Assembly (NCBI GenBank): GCA_954871525.1
Contig: OX940865.1
Span: 20,692,420-20,756,419 of the forward strand
Length of the DNA: 64,000 nucleotides
From: Parietaria judaica
Lineage: Eukaryota; Streptophyta; Magnoliopsida; Rosales; Urticaceae
Direction: 5' to 3'
The first letter of the stretch is position 1; each line of letters starts with the position of its first letter. Below the pieces are notes generated by a model. It did no database searches, was not told the DNA's origin, and worked only from the letters and a program-made list of their open reading frames with translations. Position numbers and translations under genes: made by a program. Of this stretch, positions 23,341 through 34,382 are shown piece by piece.

Positions 23341-26300
23341 TTACTGGTATAATTTCTTCAAGTGCTTGACATTCCACCTTCTTATGGCCTTGACTCCATC
23401 GGCGTTTTTGAGCTCGTACACCCCTGGCTTGACGATGTGGGTCACCGTGTAAGGGCCTTCCCAGCTTTCTCCTAGCTTTCCCGCGTTAAGCTCGGCTGTG
23501 TTTTGGAACACCCTTCTGAGGACTAGTTCTCCGACCCGGAACCTTCTCGATCGCACCCTTTTGTTGTAGAAGCGTGCGATGGTGTTCTGGTAATTCGCTA
23601 TATGAATTCTGGCTCGCTCCCGTCTTTCATCGATGTGGTCCAGCTGATGAAGCAGGTCTTGGTTGTTGTCCTCCTCGTGGTTCGGTGCCCAGGATCGCCG
23701 GAGACTGGGAACTCCTACTTCCGCCGGGATTACCGCTTCCACCCCGAATGCTAGGGCAAAAGGAGTTTCTCCGGTGGCTGAGTGTGGCGTTGTTCGATGA
23801 GCCCAAAGTACTCCAGGGAGTTCGTCTGCCCATAGACCCTTCTTCTTGTCGAGCCGCTTCTTGAGGCTGTCGGTGATCGTCCGGTTGACTGCTTCGGCGC
23901 TCCCGTTTCCCTGAGGATATCTTGGCGTCGAAGTGTTTAGCTTTATCTTCCATCGTGCGCAGAAATCTTTGAACTTCTTCGAGATGAATTGGGACCCGTT
24001 GTCTGCGATTATCTCCCTGGGGAGTCCAAAGCGAGTGACTATGTTCTTCCAAACGTAGCTCTCGACATCGGAGTCCTTGATGTTGGCGTAGGCTTCGGCT
24101 TCGGTCCATTTGGTGAAGAAGTCTGTGACCACCAGCATGAACCTTTTCTGCCTTGCTCCGATTGGCATTGGACCGACGATGTCCATTGACCACTTCATGA
24201 ATGGGTAGGGCACCGACACCACCGATAGCTCTTCGGCTGGGCAGTTGATTGCTGGGGCGTGTCGCTGGCATTTCTCGCACTTCCTGGCGTGGTTGGTGCA
24301 ATCCGCTCGCATTGTTTCCCAGAAAAACCCTTGTAACTTGGCTTTCCTTAATAAGTTGCGTCCGCCTGAGTGATTTCCGCATTCTCCGCTGTGGATCTCT
24401 TCCATGACGTAGTCCGCCTCGTCTTTGCCTAGACAGCGTAGGTAGGGGCCGACAAGGCTTTTGAAGTAAAGCCTTCGGTCTATGATCGTGTATCGAGAGC
24501 TTTTTGACTTTACTTTCCGCGCCTCCTGTCGATCTTCGGGTAACTTTCCTTCGACCAGGTATGCTCGGATGGGGGTTCGCCAATCCTCATCTTCTGTCTC
24601 TTCTACTACTCCGGGTTCTTCGCCCTCGCTCTCTTTTTCTTCTACGAGCTGAATTTCTTCATTGTTTCCCTCCGGGATTCCGTCACTGCTATGAGTGCTG
24701 TCCTCTTCGTTGGTTTGTTCCTCCTCGCTTACTTTTAGCTTCTTCTTATCGGGCTCTTCGCTTCTCTTGATGCTAGGCGTCTGTAGTGTCTCCACTGTGA
24801 TCGATCGGAGCTCTCCCACTTGGGTAGTTGACCCCAGGCTCGCCAGGGCATCTGCGTGGTTGTTGTCTCCTCTGGACACCTGTGTCAATGTGAAGAAATC
24901 GAACTTCTTCTCGAGGGACCTGACTATCCCAGCGTAGGCCTCCATCCTTTCATCGTTCGTCTCGTACTCTCCACTGACTTGCTTGACGACTAGTTGGGAA
25001 TCCGAGAAGGCATTCAAGTTTTTTACCCCGATGGCCATGGCTGATTGCATCCCGATGATGAGTGCCTCGTACTCCGCTTCGTTATTGGTGGAGCGATAGG
25101 CAAGACGACAGGCTTTCTCGATCACTTCTCCCATTGGAGAGATGAGCCGGATCCCGATTCCTGATCCCATCGAAGTCGCCGATCCGTCGACGCAGAGTTT
25201 CCAAGTGCCGGCTTCATCGCTCAACTCCACGGGCTCTCTGGGTAGCTCGATGAGGAAATCGGCTAGCACTTGCGACTTCAGACTCGTCCGCAGCTGATAT
25301 TCGATGTCGTACGCCCCTAGCTTTATGTTCCACTTCGTGATTCTGCCGGATTGGTTCGGGCTTTGAATGATGGAGCGAATCGGTCTGTCCGTCATAACGA
25401 TGATCGTATGGGCTTGGAAGTGGAAACGTAGTCTCTCCGATGCGTCGTATACGGCCAATGCTAGTTTCTCGATGGTGGGGTACCTCGTCTCGGCGTCGAG
25501 GAGCTTTCTGCTGATGTACGAGACTGGCTTTTGCTCCCCCTTTTCTTCTCGAACTAGCACCTGACTTATCGCCTGATCGGACACGGCGATGTATAGGTAG
25601 AGCGGCTCTCCGGGCTCCGGCTTTGTCATAACTGGTGGTGATGACAGATAGACCTTCAGCGCTTGAAAAGCTTCTTCGCATTTGTCGGTCCATTCGAACT
25701 TCTTGTTTTTCCTCAGCAGCTCGTAGAATAGAAGAGTTCGGTCTGCTTGTCGCGAGATGAACCGCCTCAGCGCGTTGATCCTTCCTGTCAGCTTCTGTAC
25801 CTCTCGCCGATTTCTTGGCGATGGCATGCTCTGAATGGCTTCGACTTGCTCGGGGTTGGCTTCGATTCCTCGTCGGGTGACCATCTGTCCTAAGAATTTC
25901 CCGGATGAGACGCCGAAAGTGCACTTCGTGGGGTTTAGCTTCATCTGGTGTTTGTTAAGGACGCCGAAACATTCTTTCAGATGCTCCACGTGCATTGCCG
26001 CTTTTAGAGACTTGACGACCATGTCGTCGATATACACCTCCATGCTCTTCCCGATCTGTTCGTGGAACATCTTTGTCATCAGCCTCTGGTATGTCGCCCC
26101 AGCGTTTTTCAGACCGAAAGGCATAACCTTATAGCAGTAGGTTCCTCTTTCGCTGACGAAGGCTGTCTTCTCTTCGTCGTCTGGATGCATTCGGATCTGG
26201 TGGTAGCCCGAGTAGGCGTCCATGAAGCTTAGGAGCTCGTACCCGTAAGTGGCTTCGACGAGGCGATCGATGTTCGGCATTGGGAAGCTGTCCTTCGGGC

Positions 26301-26853
26301 ATGCCTTGTTGAGATCCGTGAAGTCGACGCATACTCTCCATCTGCCGTTCTTCTTTTTTACCACGACGGTGTTGGCCAACCACTGGGGGTATTTCACCTC
26401 CCTGATGGTTCCCATAGCGAGCAACTTGTCCACTTCGTCGTTGATGATCTTGTTTCGGTCTGAGGCCATCTTCCTTCGTTTCTGGATGACGGGCTTGTGC
26501 CCAGGGTCCGTGTTGAGCCGGTGGGTGACCATCGTCGGATCGATCCCGGGCATGTCTTCGTGAGACCATGCGAAGCTTCTTCGGTTCTTCTTCAGGAATT
26601 CGACCAGCTGAGCTTTGATTTCTGGTTCGAGTCCCGCGCCTATACCGACGGTTCGGGTTGGGTCGGAATCGTCGATGCAGACTTGTTCCACCTCTTCGAG
26701 CTGCGGGCCTCCTAGCCTTTCTTCGGTAGTTTGGTCTTCCATGTCTTCTGCGCTGAGGATCTTGGGGATGCCCGGGGGTCCTCCTTTTCCCCTTTTCCTG
26801 CGTCGCTTCCTCCTGATCGTCGATGGTGGAGGCGGAGCAGACGCGGCTAATTG
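23341..26853 (-). CDS. pol: RT, RNase H, second RNase H, integrase
   Basis: An uninterrupted frame begins right after the gag stop at 26854-26856; the first ATG is at 26742. Numbering from that ATG, reverse transcriptase covers about 95-280 with FMDAYSGY and YIDDM (237-241). The usual RNase H lies at about 380-500. A second, archaeal-type RNase H at about 515-640 has VDGSA, NNEAEYEA, SDSQ and HADAL, so its Asp/Glu set is present. A strongly acidic linker (about 660-720) follows. Integrase has H784/H791/C822/C825, then the DDE triad D854, D914 and E950, and a C-terminal domain ending VKHLKKLYQ. Two RNase H domains are characteristic of the Tat lineage. The N-terminal 37 codons before the ATG can be translated only by passing the TAG. 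Confidence 0.93.
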   Translation of the reverse strand, partial: QLAASAPPPPSTIRRKRRRKRGKGGPPGIPKILSAEDMEDQTTEERLGGPQLEEVEQVCIDDSDPTRTVGIGAGLEPEIKAQLVEFLKKNRRSFAWSHEDMPGIDPTMVTHRLNTDPGHKPVIQKRRKMASDRNKIINDEVDKLLAMGTIREVKYPQWLANTVVVKKKNGRWRVCVDFTDLNKACPKDSFPMPNIDRLVEATYGYELLSFMDAYSGYHQIRMHPDDEEKTAFVSERGTYCYKVMPFGLKNAGATYQRLMTKMFHEQIGKSMEVYIDDMVVKSLKAAMHVEHLKECFGVLNKHQMKLNPTKCTFGVSSGKFLGQMVTRRGIEANPEQVEAIQSMPSPRNRREVQKLTGRINALRRFISRQADRTLLFYELLRKNKKFEWTDKCEEAFQALKVYLSSPPVMTKPEPGEPLYLYIAVSDQAISQVLVREEKGEQKPVSYISRKLLDAETRYPTIEKLALAVYDASERLRFHFQAHTIIVMTDRPIRSIIQSPNQSGRITKWNIKLGAYDIEYQLRTSLKSQVLADFLIELPREPVELSDEAGTWKLCVDGSATSMGSGIGIRLISPMGEVIEKACRLAYRSTNNEAEYEALIIGMQSAMAIGVKNLNAFSDSQLVVKQVSGEYETNDERMEAYAGIVRSLEKKFDFFTLTQVSRGDNNHADALASLGSTTQVGELRSITVETLQTPSIKRSEEPDKKKLKVSEEEQTNEEDSTHSSDGIPEGNNEEIQLVEEKESEGEEPGVVEETEDEDWRTPIRAYLVEGKLPEDRQEARKVKSKSSRYTIIDRRLYFKSLVGPYLRCLGKDEADYVMEEIHSGECGNHSGGRNLLRKAKLQGFFWETMRADCTNHARKCEKCQRHAPAINCPAEELSVVSVPYPFMKWSMDIVGPMPIGARQKRFMLVVTDFFTKWTEAEAYANIKDSDVESYVWKNIVTRFGLPREIIADNGSQFISKKFKDFCARWKIKLNTSTPRYPQGNGSAEAVNRTITDSLKKRLDKKKGLWADELPGVLWAHRTTPHSATGETPFALAFGVEAVIPAEVGVPSLRRSWAPNHEEDNNQDLLHQLDHIDERRERARIHIANYQNTIARFYNKRVRSRRFRVGELVLRRVFQNTAELNAGKLGESWEGPYTVTHIVKPGVYELKNADGVKAIRRWNVKHLKKLYQ

Positions 26854-26862
26854 CTATTGAGC
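26845..26862 (-). promoter_or_regulatory. leaky stop codon between gag-protease and pol
   Basis: On the - strand the junction reads GCT CAA TAG CAA TTA. Gag and pol are in the same frame on either side of the TAG, with no other stop. CAA-UAG-CAA-UUA is the well-known readthrough context of tobacco mosaic virus, in which the CARYYA hexamer after UAG promotes suppression by host tRNAs. It would set the Gag to Gag-Pol ratio. The match is direct; use in vivo is inferred. Confidence 0.75.
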
Positions 26863-29292
26863 GGCTGGCTTGCTGCCGCTGCCTTCGGCCTTCTCGACGT
26901 CCTTGGACGCGCTCATCGCTCGGTAGTGCATCATGTAACAAATGCGATAGGCTTCGCTGCTTCCTCGGATTTCATCGATGGTTCCTTCTATCCGTCCGGG
27001 GAACTTGATGCATCGATGATAGGTGGACGGGACGGCCTTCATCGAGTGAATCCATGGTCTCCCGAGGATTACGTTGAAATGCGATCGCACGTTCAACACC
27101 ATAAATTCGGTCATCCGATGGACGGTTCCGGCGTAGACGGGGAGATTCACCGTTCCCAGCGAGAGAGCCACATCTCCGTTGAAACCAGACACCTTGCGCG
27201 GACGGCCTCCGATGACCAAATCTTCGATCTCCATTCGCGTCAGACAGTTGTAAGTGATGACGTCGACCGAGCTTCCATTGTCGACAAGGACGCGAGCAAC
27301 GTCGCATCCTCCTATGTTGAGCTCCAATACCAGGGCATCGTCATGCTCGTCTGCGCACACTTCTTCGTCGACGAACTCTATCGTCGTCTTCGGACCGGTC
27401 ATCCGCGCATCTTCCTGAGCGGACTCCTTCCCTCTGCGTTGGTAGGCCTTGATGCTGTTGATGGAATCTTCGCAGAGGCGAGATCCTCCCATGATCAAGT
27501 CGATCCTTGGTCTTGCGACTGGCCTCCCATCGGTCGGGCGTTCCCCCGATGCTTCCTCGATCGCGAGGCTTCTTTTGGGGGCCTCCTGGTTTCCTCCCGC
27601 GCGCTGAGCTGGTGCCCCCCGCTTGTTCGGCCATGACCGGTTTTCGTTGTTCCACGGCTGAGTAGTTTTTTGGGAGACGTCTTGGAATTCCCCTTGTTCG
27701 ATCCTTCTTTGGATCACCTTCTTCAGAGTGGCGCACTCGTCGGTTGCATGACCGTGATATTCGTGGAAAGAGCAGTACTTGCTCATGTCCCTCGGCCAGG
27801 GCTTCCTTTCGTAGCTGCCTCGACCGCCGGAATGACCTCCTCGGCCACCCGAAAATCCTCCTCGGCTTCCAGAATAGCCTCCTCGGTTGCTAGAGTAACC
27901 TCCTCGATTTTCCGGAAAGCTTCCCTGGTTGCTCGGGAAGTACCCTGGTTGTGAGTTTCCTTGTGGGACTGCCTCCTGCCGATGGCCCTCGTGATTGCCG
28001 AGCGCCTCTTTCTTTCCGTCCAACTGATAGACTCCGTGTCCAGGGTTCTCCCTGATCCTTCGCTCGTCGGCCCCGTCTCTGCTTCTCCGATCTCGTCGCT
28101 CTCCCTCTCTCCTTGTTCTGGACGACGATCCCTCTCGTCCGTCTCTAGTTTCCTTCCTGTCTGGCCTCGTTCGGCCCTCAGCTTCCTCTTCTAGCCTTTT
28201 CTTGATCGCCTTATTCTCTTCCATGTCCATGTAGATTGTTGCTTTGTGGAGCGCATCTTCTATCGACTTTGGCAACGAGACGCACAATTCGTCGTTGAAC
28301 GGGGACTGGTAGTATAGACCATGCTTTAGAGCTTGGACCGAGACGACGTCTTCGATCTTCGGGATTCGGAACATGACGTTCTTGAATTTCTCTATATACT
28401 GCCGAAGAGGTTCGTTCTTCCCTTGCTTGACATCGAAGAGGTTGGACACCGTTAACTCCGTCTGTACGTAGATGGAGAAGTGCTTTAAGAAGAGTGCGAC
28501 CAACTCGTCGGAGGTGTTGATAGAACCCGGCGTCAGTCTCGCGAACCAGTCGCTGGCGCGGCCTTGCAAACTTGCGATGAAAAGTCTGCACAGGACGGCT
28601 TCCTTCCGGACCTCTTCGCCCCCGATGTGGTCCGTCGCGATTCGGAATGACTTCACGTGTGTATGGGGGTCTGTATCCCCTTTGTACGGCGTGAGTCTGA
28701 TCTTTGGTAATTCCTCCAGCTCTATTCCCCGAATCCTCGTCGTGAACGGGGTGATTCTGGCTTCTCGCACCATCCTGTCGATTTCTGGCGCCGAGCTCGT
28801 CGCTTGATGCACCTGTGAAGCGACCTGTCCGAGCTTGGCTTCCATCTTTGCTGACATTAAGGCCATCGCCTTGGCCACTTCTTCGGCCACTCTCGCCGCC
28901 ACGTCCGTCGTTGCATTGCCCTGTGTGTTCCCCGGCGTGTCTTCCGCTCGATTCGCCGTGGTTGGCTGGGCTGCGTCCGTGTCGAAGAGGTTCCTGATGA
29001 GCGAGGGGGTTGACATGCCCACCGGTGTGTCCGTCGTCACCGTGTCTCTGCTGGCGCTTCCCCCAGCAGCTCGTGCGGCCGATTCTGCTATCTGGTTCGT
29101 CGGGCGCGGTCTTTCCGCACGCTCTAGGAGGCTTGCGAGGCGTCTGTTCTCCGCGGCCTGCTCCTCTATTTTTCGGGCGGATTCCTCGGCTTTGCTTGTG
29201 ACCTCCGTCATCTTTGCGATGGCCTCGGCCAGTTGCTGTTGCATTCGCTGCATGGTTTGCTCCTGGGCGGAGTTGGCTTCCTCGGTTGACAT
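26854..29292 (-). CDS. gag-protease polyprotein
   Basis: An 812-codon ORF begins 70 bases downstream of the 5' LTR. Residues about 5-60 are a coiled coil. The retrotransposon gag domain is at about 195-370 (WFARLTPGSI, FLKHFSIYVQTE, LRQYIEKFKNVMF). A basic Arg/Asp-rich segment, an RGG/GGY-rich stretch (about 463-492) and the zinc-knuckle-like CSFHEYHGHATDEC (507-520) follow. The aspartic protease has VLVDNGSSVDVI (active Asp at 671, in DNGSS instead of the commoner DTGSS). It would make the capsid, bind the RNA and process the polyprotein. The only stop before pol is the TAG at 26854-26856. Confidence 0.92.
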   Translation of the reverse strand: MSTEEANSAQEQTMQRMQQQLAEAIAKMTEVTSKAEESARKIEEQAAENRRLASLLERAERPRPTNQIAESAARAAGGSASRDTVTTDTPVGMSTPSLIRNLFDTDAAQPTTANRAEDTPGNTQGNATTDVAARVAEEVAKAMALMSAKMEAKLGQVASQVHQATSSAPEIDRMVREARITPFTTRIRGIELEELPKIRLTPYKGDTDPHTHVKSFRIATDHIGGEEVRKEAVLCRLFIASLQGRASDWFARLTPGSINTSDELVALFLKHFSIYVQTELTVSNLFDVKQGKNEPLRQYIEKFKNVMFRIPKIEDVVSVQALKHGLYYQSPFNDELCVSLPKSIEDALHKATIYMDMEENKAIKKRLEEEAEGRTRPDRKETRDGREGSSSRTRREGERRDRRSRDGADERRIRENPGHGVYQLDGKKEALGNHEGHRQEAVPQGNSQPGYFPSNQGSFPENRGGYSSNRGGYSGSRGGFSGGRGGHSGGRGSYERKPWPRDMSKYCSFHEYHGHATDECATLKKVIQRRIEQGEFQDVSQKTTQPWNNENRSWPNKRGAPAQRAGGNQEAPKRSLAIEEASGERPTDGRPVARPRIDLIMGGSRLCEDSINSIKAYQRRGKESAQEDARMTGPKTTIEFVDEEVCADEHDDALVLELNIGGCDVARVLVDNGSSVDVITYNCLTRMEIEDLVIGGRPRKVSGFNGDVALSLGTVNLPVYAGTVHRMTEFMVLNVRSHFNVILGRPWIHSMKAVPSTYHRCIKFPGRIEGTIDEIRGSSEAYRICYMMHYRAMSASKDVEKAEGSGSKPAAQ

Positions 29293-29340
29293 CCTCCTTC
29301 CTCCCTTCGATTTCCTGGCTGTGCGATAGAAAGAAACAAA

Positions 29341-29358
29341 GCCCCTCGGTGGGCGCCA
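29341..29358 (-). other. primer-binding site
   Basis: On the element's strand TGGCGCCCACCGAGGGGC starts three bases after the 5' LTR. It begins TGG, complementary to a tRNA CCA end, as expected for minus-strand priming. I did not assign the tRNA. Confidence 0.75.
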
Positions 29359-29361
29359 AAC

Positions 29362-30059
29362 TGTAGAGGGCGATTTTACTCACCGTGCAGTCACAAAGAT
29401 AATCGAAAATAATAGATAATTATAAATAATACGAATATCTCTGATTTATTATAATTTCGAGAGGACCCGGTTTCTTCCGTTTGATAGCTTGGACAATCGA
29501 AGATTACACTCTCTAACCCTTGGGAAATCGAGAATAATATGAATAATCAGACTCGAAGACTCAAGGATTTATTCTCTCAAAACTCACGATAATATTGGAT
29601 ACTGAACACTGGATATTGAATGAATCCATTACGCTAAGTTTACATTCGTATATATAGGCTTGAAAGTCTTCTAGAATACTCCTCAAATCTTGCTAGGGTT
29701 TCCTTCTGTTTCGCTATGATCGTGGTTGACTTCCTTATTTTGCGTTGGATATCCCACGAAATCTTCAACCGAATAACCCAGTCTTCCCCTCTTTCTCGCG
29801 ATCTCGAATGAATATCTTTTAATACGAGTAGGCTTTCTCGAAGAGCTTTCTCCGATGAGCTTCCTTTCTCGCGATGAGGTGTTGGGTTGGCTTGGTCGGA
29901 TGATGACTTTCCATGGGCTTCGCTTGTTGGGCCTTATTTCTTCTGCTCCTTGATGGGCCTGAACTACTTAGGCAGTCGTTCCCTTGTTTTTACGTCGTTT
30001 ACTTCATAAACGACAAAGGGTAGTGTTAGGGAAAGATTTGACAAAATCTGACCTTAACA
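29362..30059 (-). repeat. 5' LTR of Tat element
   Basis: Pairs with 17050-17747 (696 of 698 identical by eye). The TATA-like string at 29648-29658 on the - strand is the probable promoter of the genomic RNA, placing the start of R about 430 bases into the LTR. Confidence 0.95.
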
Positions 30060-30064
30060 ATACC

Positions 30065-33000
30065 CAACTTTTTGTTAATTGAGGTTTTTTATCCCAACTT
30101 TATATGCTGTTTATTAAGACCCCACAGGATTTAACTCTTTATTGATTGGTTCAATTCATTGGAAAAAAATCCCAGGGGCTACACTACATTATTATAAGTT
30201 TACTAATCTTTTGGCTATATAATAGGAAAAAAAATGATATATAAATCAACAAAGTGGACCTTCCTTTAGTGGAGTAAGTAATTAGACAATGAAAATGTTC
30301 AAAAAGATTGGCAATCTAGTTGTATATATATTGTGATCTAGCCATTATGATTTTTTAATGACTTGAAGAACCACAAGTCACTTAATTCTACTAGCATATA
30401 AAGCAAGAGGTCAAGGTCATGGGTTTAACTTTAAAGTTTAAACCCCTAAAAGAATTGCTTAAGAACTATAATAAATATATATATATAATTATATATCAAT
30501 GTATGTTTTATTTACCTTTTGAATACCCTCTTCTTTGGAGTCAATCTATCATTATATTATTGAATTTGCACCACAAATGAAGTAGATTGCCATCAATCAT
30601 ACAATTTGAATCATACAATTTGAACACTCTCTCTTTTTTCCATTTGTTGCTTAGTTTATTCTTCTTTACGAAATTTCATATTCTAATTTTATTTAGTGTT
30701 TTTAATCCATATTAAATATTAAAATAGTAGATTTGGTGTACGTGTGTTATCACCAATGTTGCAATGGAAATTATTTCTCAATTGTTTATTTTGTTTTGGT
30801 AGCTTTCATTATATGTTCTTAACAAAACATATCATCACTACATAAATATATAATATTTATATATATATATAATATAGGTGATTCATCAGCCCATGTACGT
30901 ATTCGTCTTAATGTATCGCATATTATCATGCATGCGTAATTTAAATATGAAAAAAGTATAAAGTGAATATACTCGAGCACTTGTTTTCCAAGTGAATTGA
31001 CAAATATGTAGCAAACAACACACCACAATTTTATTTTATTTTTTATAAATAAATATAAAGTCGGTTGGTTTGATATTGAATGACATAAGCTCCACAAATA
31101 AATTTGTCACATGCTAAAGAAAATCACAACCTAAAATTCATGAGGCGTTCGTGAGAATGTATGGCTTTAAGCTTAGGGTTTTCCTTTATTTGAAATTTGA
31201 AGCATATCTTTGGAATATGACCCTCCAATATAATATGCTCGTGATCCACCTAAAGTGCCTCACTAAGATATCTAGTGCGCCAAATTTTACTTACTTTTCT
31301 CTCTTCAGTTTCTAGAATCTCAATATGACCAGTTTGGTCGTGTAGATAAAAATCAAAACAAACCAATAATATTATATATATATATATATATATCTTTAAC
31401 GGCTCGCTGCAAAAAATAAAAAATAAAAAAAAATCATATCTTTGTGCCTAGGAAAAAAAATGTTCTAATAAAACTAGTTTGTGAAGAAAAAATCATTCAC
31501 AAAGTTTAAAGGATCAATCATAAGGCACTAATCGGCACGAAAGTTAAGATTAGTTTACTTAGCATTTTGAATAATCAGTCACTAATCGTCTAATCGTATT
31601 TTGCGACTGAAAATTCAGTCACTAAATTTTTAGTCGCCGATTTGCAATTTTTTTGTAACGCTACTTGTCAATTTAACTATCTTATAATTCACCCTCTTTT
31701 TTTTTTTTTAATAAATGAAGGTCCATTGACAATCTGATCGAATTAATTTAACCTAAGGTTAAATAAAATATTGGTAACTTAATGTGAAAACAAGACAACT
31801 CCACAAGAGGTGAAGGTTAACTATCTTCTTTTTTTATTCTTTTTATACAGTCGTGGAGCCAGCTTTTTGGTACACCTGAAACATTATGTATTTATTTTAA
31901 TTTTTATCGAGTTAATTTAAATGACATCTAACTTTCTATATTTTATTGATTTGTTTATATTTTTTTAAGTAGTTCAAAACCCATAATTTTATTGAGCAGA
32001 TGCGATATCAATTTTCTTATCTCATTGAATAATTTAAATGCTATGAATCCTATTCTGCAGTATATTAAGAAAAATAACAGAGCAACAAAATCCTAACTAA
32101 GCTTTGTATAATAGCTCTATAAGAATAAGAAAATAAAAGATAATATATAAATAGTAGGAATAGATGTGATAAAGCAAAAACATAAGGAGATAAATTTCAA
32201 TATCTCATGTCATGCATAAAAATTATAGACATATCTTGAAAAATGCGCTTCACTATAAAATTTGTCGATTTAAACAACACAAATACAATATAGCTTCATT
32301 AATTATATTTTGATATATGAGTGTAAGCACGTGAAGATGATCATCGTGTGTATGTACCTCCCCCGCCTATGCTTCCATAATATTCATTTTTAATTTCCGA
32401 ACATTTGTTAATTAAAATTATAAATTCATCGGCTCCTTAATGTCCTAAAAGTTAATATTATAAAGATTCTTATTTTGAAGCATTAAAAGGCTTTCTTTTT
32501 TGCAAACCTAAAATAGCAAATAAATATGTTCATCGAGTTTCTAGTATGCTCTATTTACACGTTACATTTGGCATTCGATAGATTGGATCACTACGTCTAC
32601 ATGTTTAAAGTTAATTGATTGGTTGTCAAAATTAATAATAATAAAAAAATTGATTTGTCAGATTACTTGTCTTTCGGTACATAAGTAGTGGTGTCTAAAC
32701 TCTTAAAGTTTATTTGTTCAATTTTGTTCAACACTTGATTTCTTTCAATACTCATTTTATTAAGAGAGAAGTGTATGAATGATATATTATAGCACTTGAT
32801 TTCTTTCAAGATTTTGATTAATTGCACGGTATAAACTGATCACAACTTTTATAACTAAGGATTTTGTTGGATCGTAAATTTGCAAATTGATAGCAATGAG
32901 TATATGGTCTATAGTATAGAAATTATCTACATAAATAGCTTTGAATTTTCTATTCTCTAGTATCAAAATGTGTTTGATTATATAAATTACTAAAGTAATT

Positions 33001-34374
33001 AGTTAGACTTTCGATTGAATAAAAATAAAATAAAACAGGATCGCTCTCATCTGCTTCATTATTCATACGAGCGTGAAATCGTGAATCATCAATTTCAAGT
33101 TAACATTGCAAATAATTTGTAACAATGACATATATAATTTATATCACCGTCAACATAATTGAATTGTACACTCAAATAATATAATAATAAGAAACTGATA
33201 AATCCTGAATTTCTTTAATTAAAGTCTAGCCGTTTTGCTAAATTTTGCTTAACACTCAAAAGATTATGAATATAAAAAAATAAAAAAAATGTTTGCTTGT
33301 ACTCCAAGCAATTGTTACGAGCTTCCCTAGAGCATCTAATTAACTTCACACCGTAATGTTGCACTACAACATCACAATTAATATGTAACATAATTAATTT
33401 TATCTTTATATAATAATAAATACATGTATGTTTGTATTGCTGTAAATGTATATAAAGTAATGTCTCCTAAATTAAAGCAATATATTAATAGTGCATGCGT
33501 AGATTATAATAATGAAAGATTTACTTTAGAGAAGCATGGTCCATGAGATAAAGCCTTTTAAGCTCTTATTATAATGCATTTTTAACGGTCAACTACTAAT
33601 TGTGGAAGCTTACTTCATATGATACATATTTATTACATAACTTATGTTCTCTGACTGATTTAATTGTCAATTATTTTCACATATTCTTTGAAATGACCCT
33701 TTATAAATCATATAAAAAAAAGAGTAGTACATCTTCTTCGCACTTTTTTTTTGTCATTGAATATTGTAAATTTTGAGATTAATGACGACAATGATTTAAT
33801 TATAATGAATAACTTTCGCTATTATGATTTAATTATAATGCATATTTGCATTTCGAGCATTCAAAATGCCCGTAAGTCGACACACAATAATACTCAGAAG
33901 ATAAGTCCTCGGCCGGACATACTCAAGACAAAGTTCCGATCGCAAGCAAAAATACGTTTTGGAAAATATGTGAGAGAGTTATATATGACGAAATAGGTGA
34001 ATTCAAGCTTGTAACATTACCGTCAAATTTGGAAAGTTTAAAGGATAATAGTTATCGTTTCAAGAAATCGTGACTCGTGACCTTCAGACTATGCAAGTTC
34101 TGATGAATTCAAACAGCTTGTATCGTTCTCGTCTTAAAATAAAATAAAATAAAAAATGAAGTGATGAGGTATTATCATGTCGATAATAAACTAAAGTCTT
34201 AGAAAAAAAGTAATTAATTGTGTCTTGATTTTTATTTATATTACCTAACGCAAATCAGTAAGTGAAAAAATATGACTAAACTCTTTTAGAAAAGGGATAT
34301 ATTCGGCAAAAGTATTACAAAGTATCTTGCGTACGCAACACATTTCAAATTTTATTTTGTCATGACAACGTTCT
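30065..34374. other. AT-rich spacer, no gene seen
   Basis: Very AT-rich with only short chance ORFs. Around 31590-31650 a motif related to TTTAGTCGC occurs in both orientations (GCGACTGAAAATTCAGTCAC), which may be the rest of a small DNA transposon. I could not fix its ends. Confidence 0.45.
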
Positions 34375-34382
34375 AAAATACT

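Larger units (their letters stand above)
17050..30059 (-). mobile_element. full-length Ty3/gypsy LTR retrotransposon, Tat lineage (13.0 kb)
   Basis: Two 698-bp LTRs (17050-17747 and 29362-30059) bound by TG and CA enclose complete gag-protease and pol ORFs on the - strand. The target duplication ATACC (17045-17049 and 30060-30064) is perfect. The 5' LTR is therefore the right-hand one. Order in the direction of transcription: LTR, primer-binding site, gag-protease, leaky TAG, RT, RNase H, second RNase H, integrase, T-flanked minisatellite, opposite-strand ORF, polypurine tract, LTR. The second RNase H and an antisense ORF downstream of integrase are marks of the Tat group (Grande, Retand and relatives). 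The LTRs differ at two positions only, so insertion was recent. The protein domains look intact. Confidence 0.95.

Noticed and set aside
26854..26856. The gag-pol TAG as a simple inactivating mutation
   Set aside because: It sits exactly between protease and the start of pol in a known readthrough context, and nothing else in the element is decayed apart from a possible indel in the extra ORF. I keep mutation as an alternative, but a less likely one.
25214..29383. Other long frames inside gag-pol on both strands (for example 28211-29383, 26129-26941, 26851-27636)
   Set aside because: Arg- and Pro-rich shadows of the true gag and pol frames, with no domain match.
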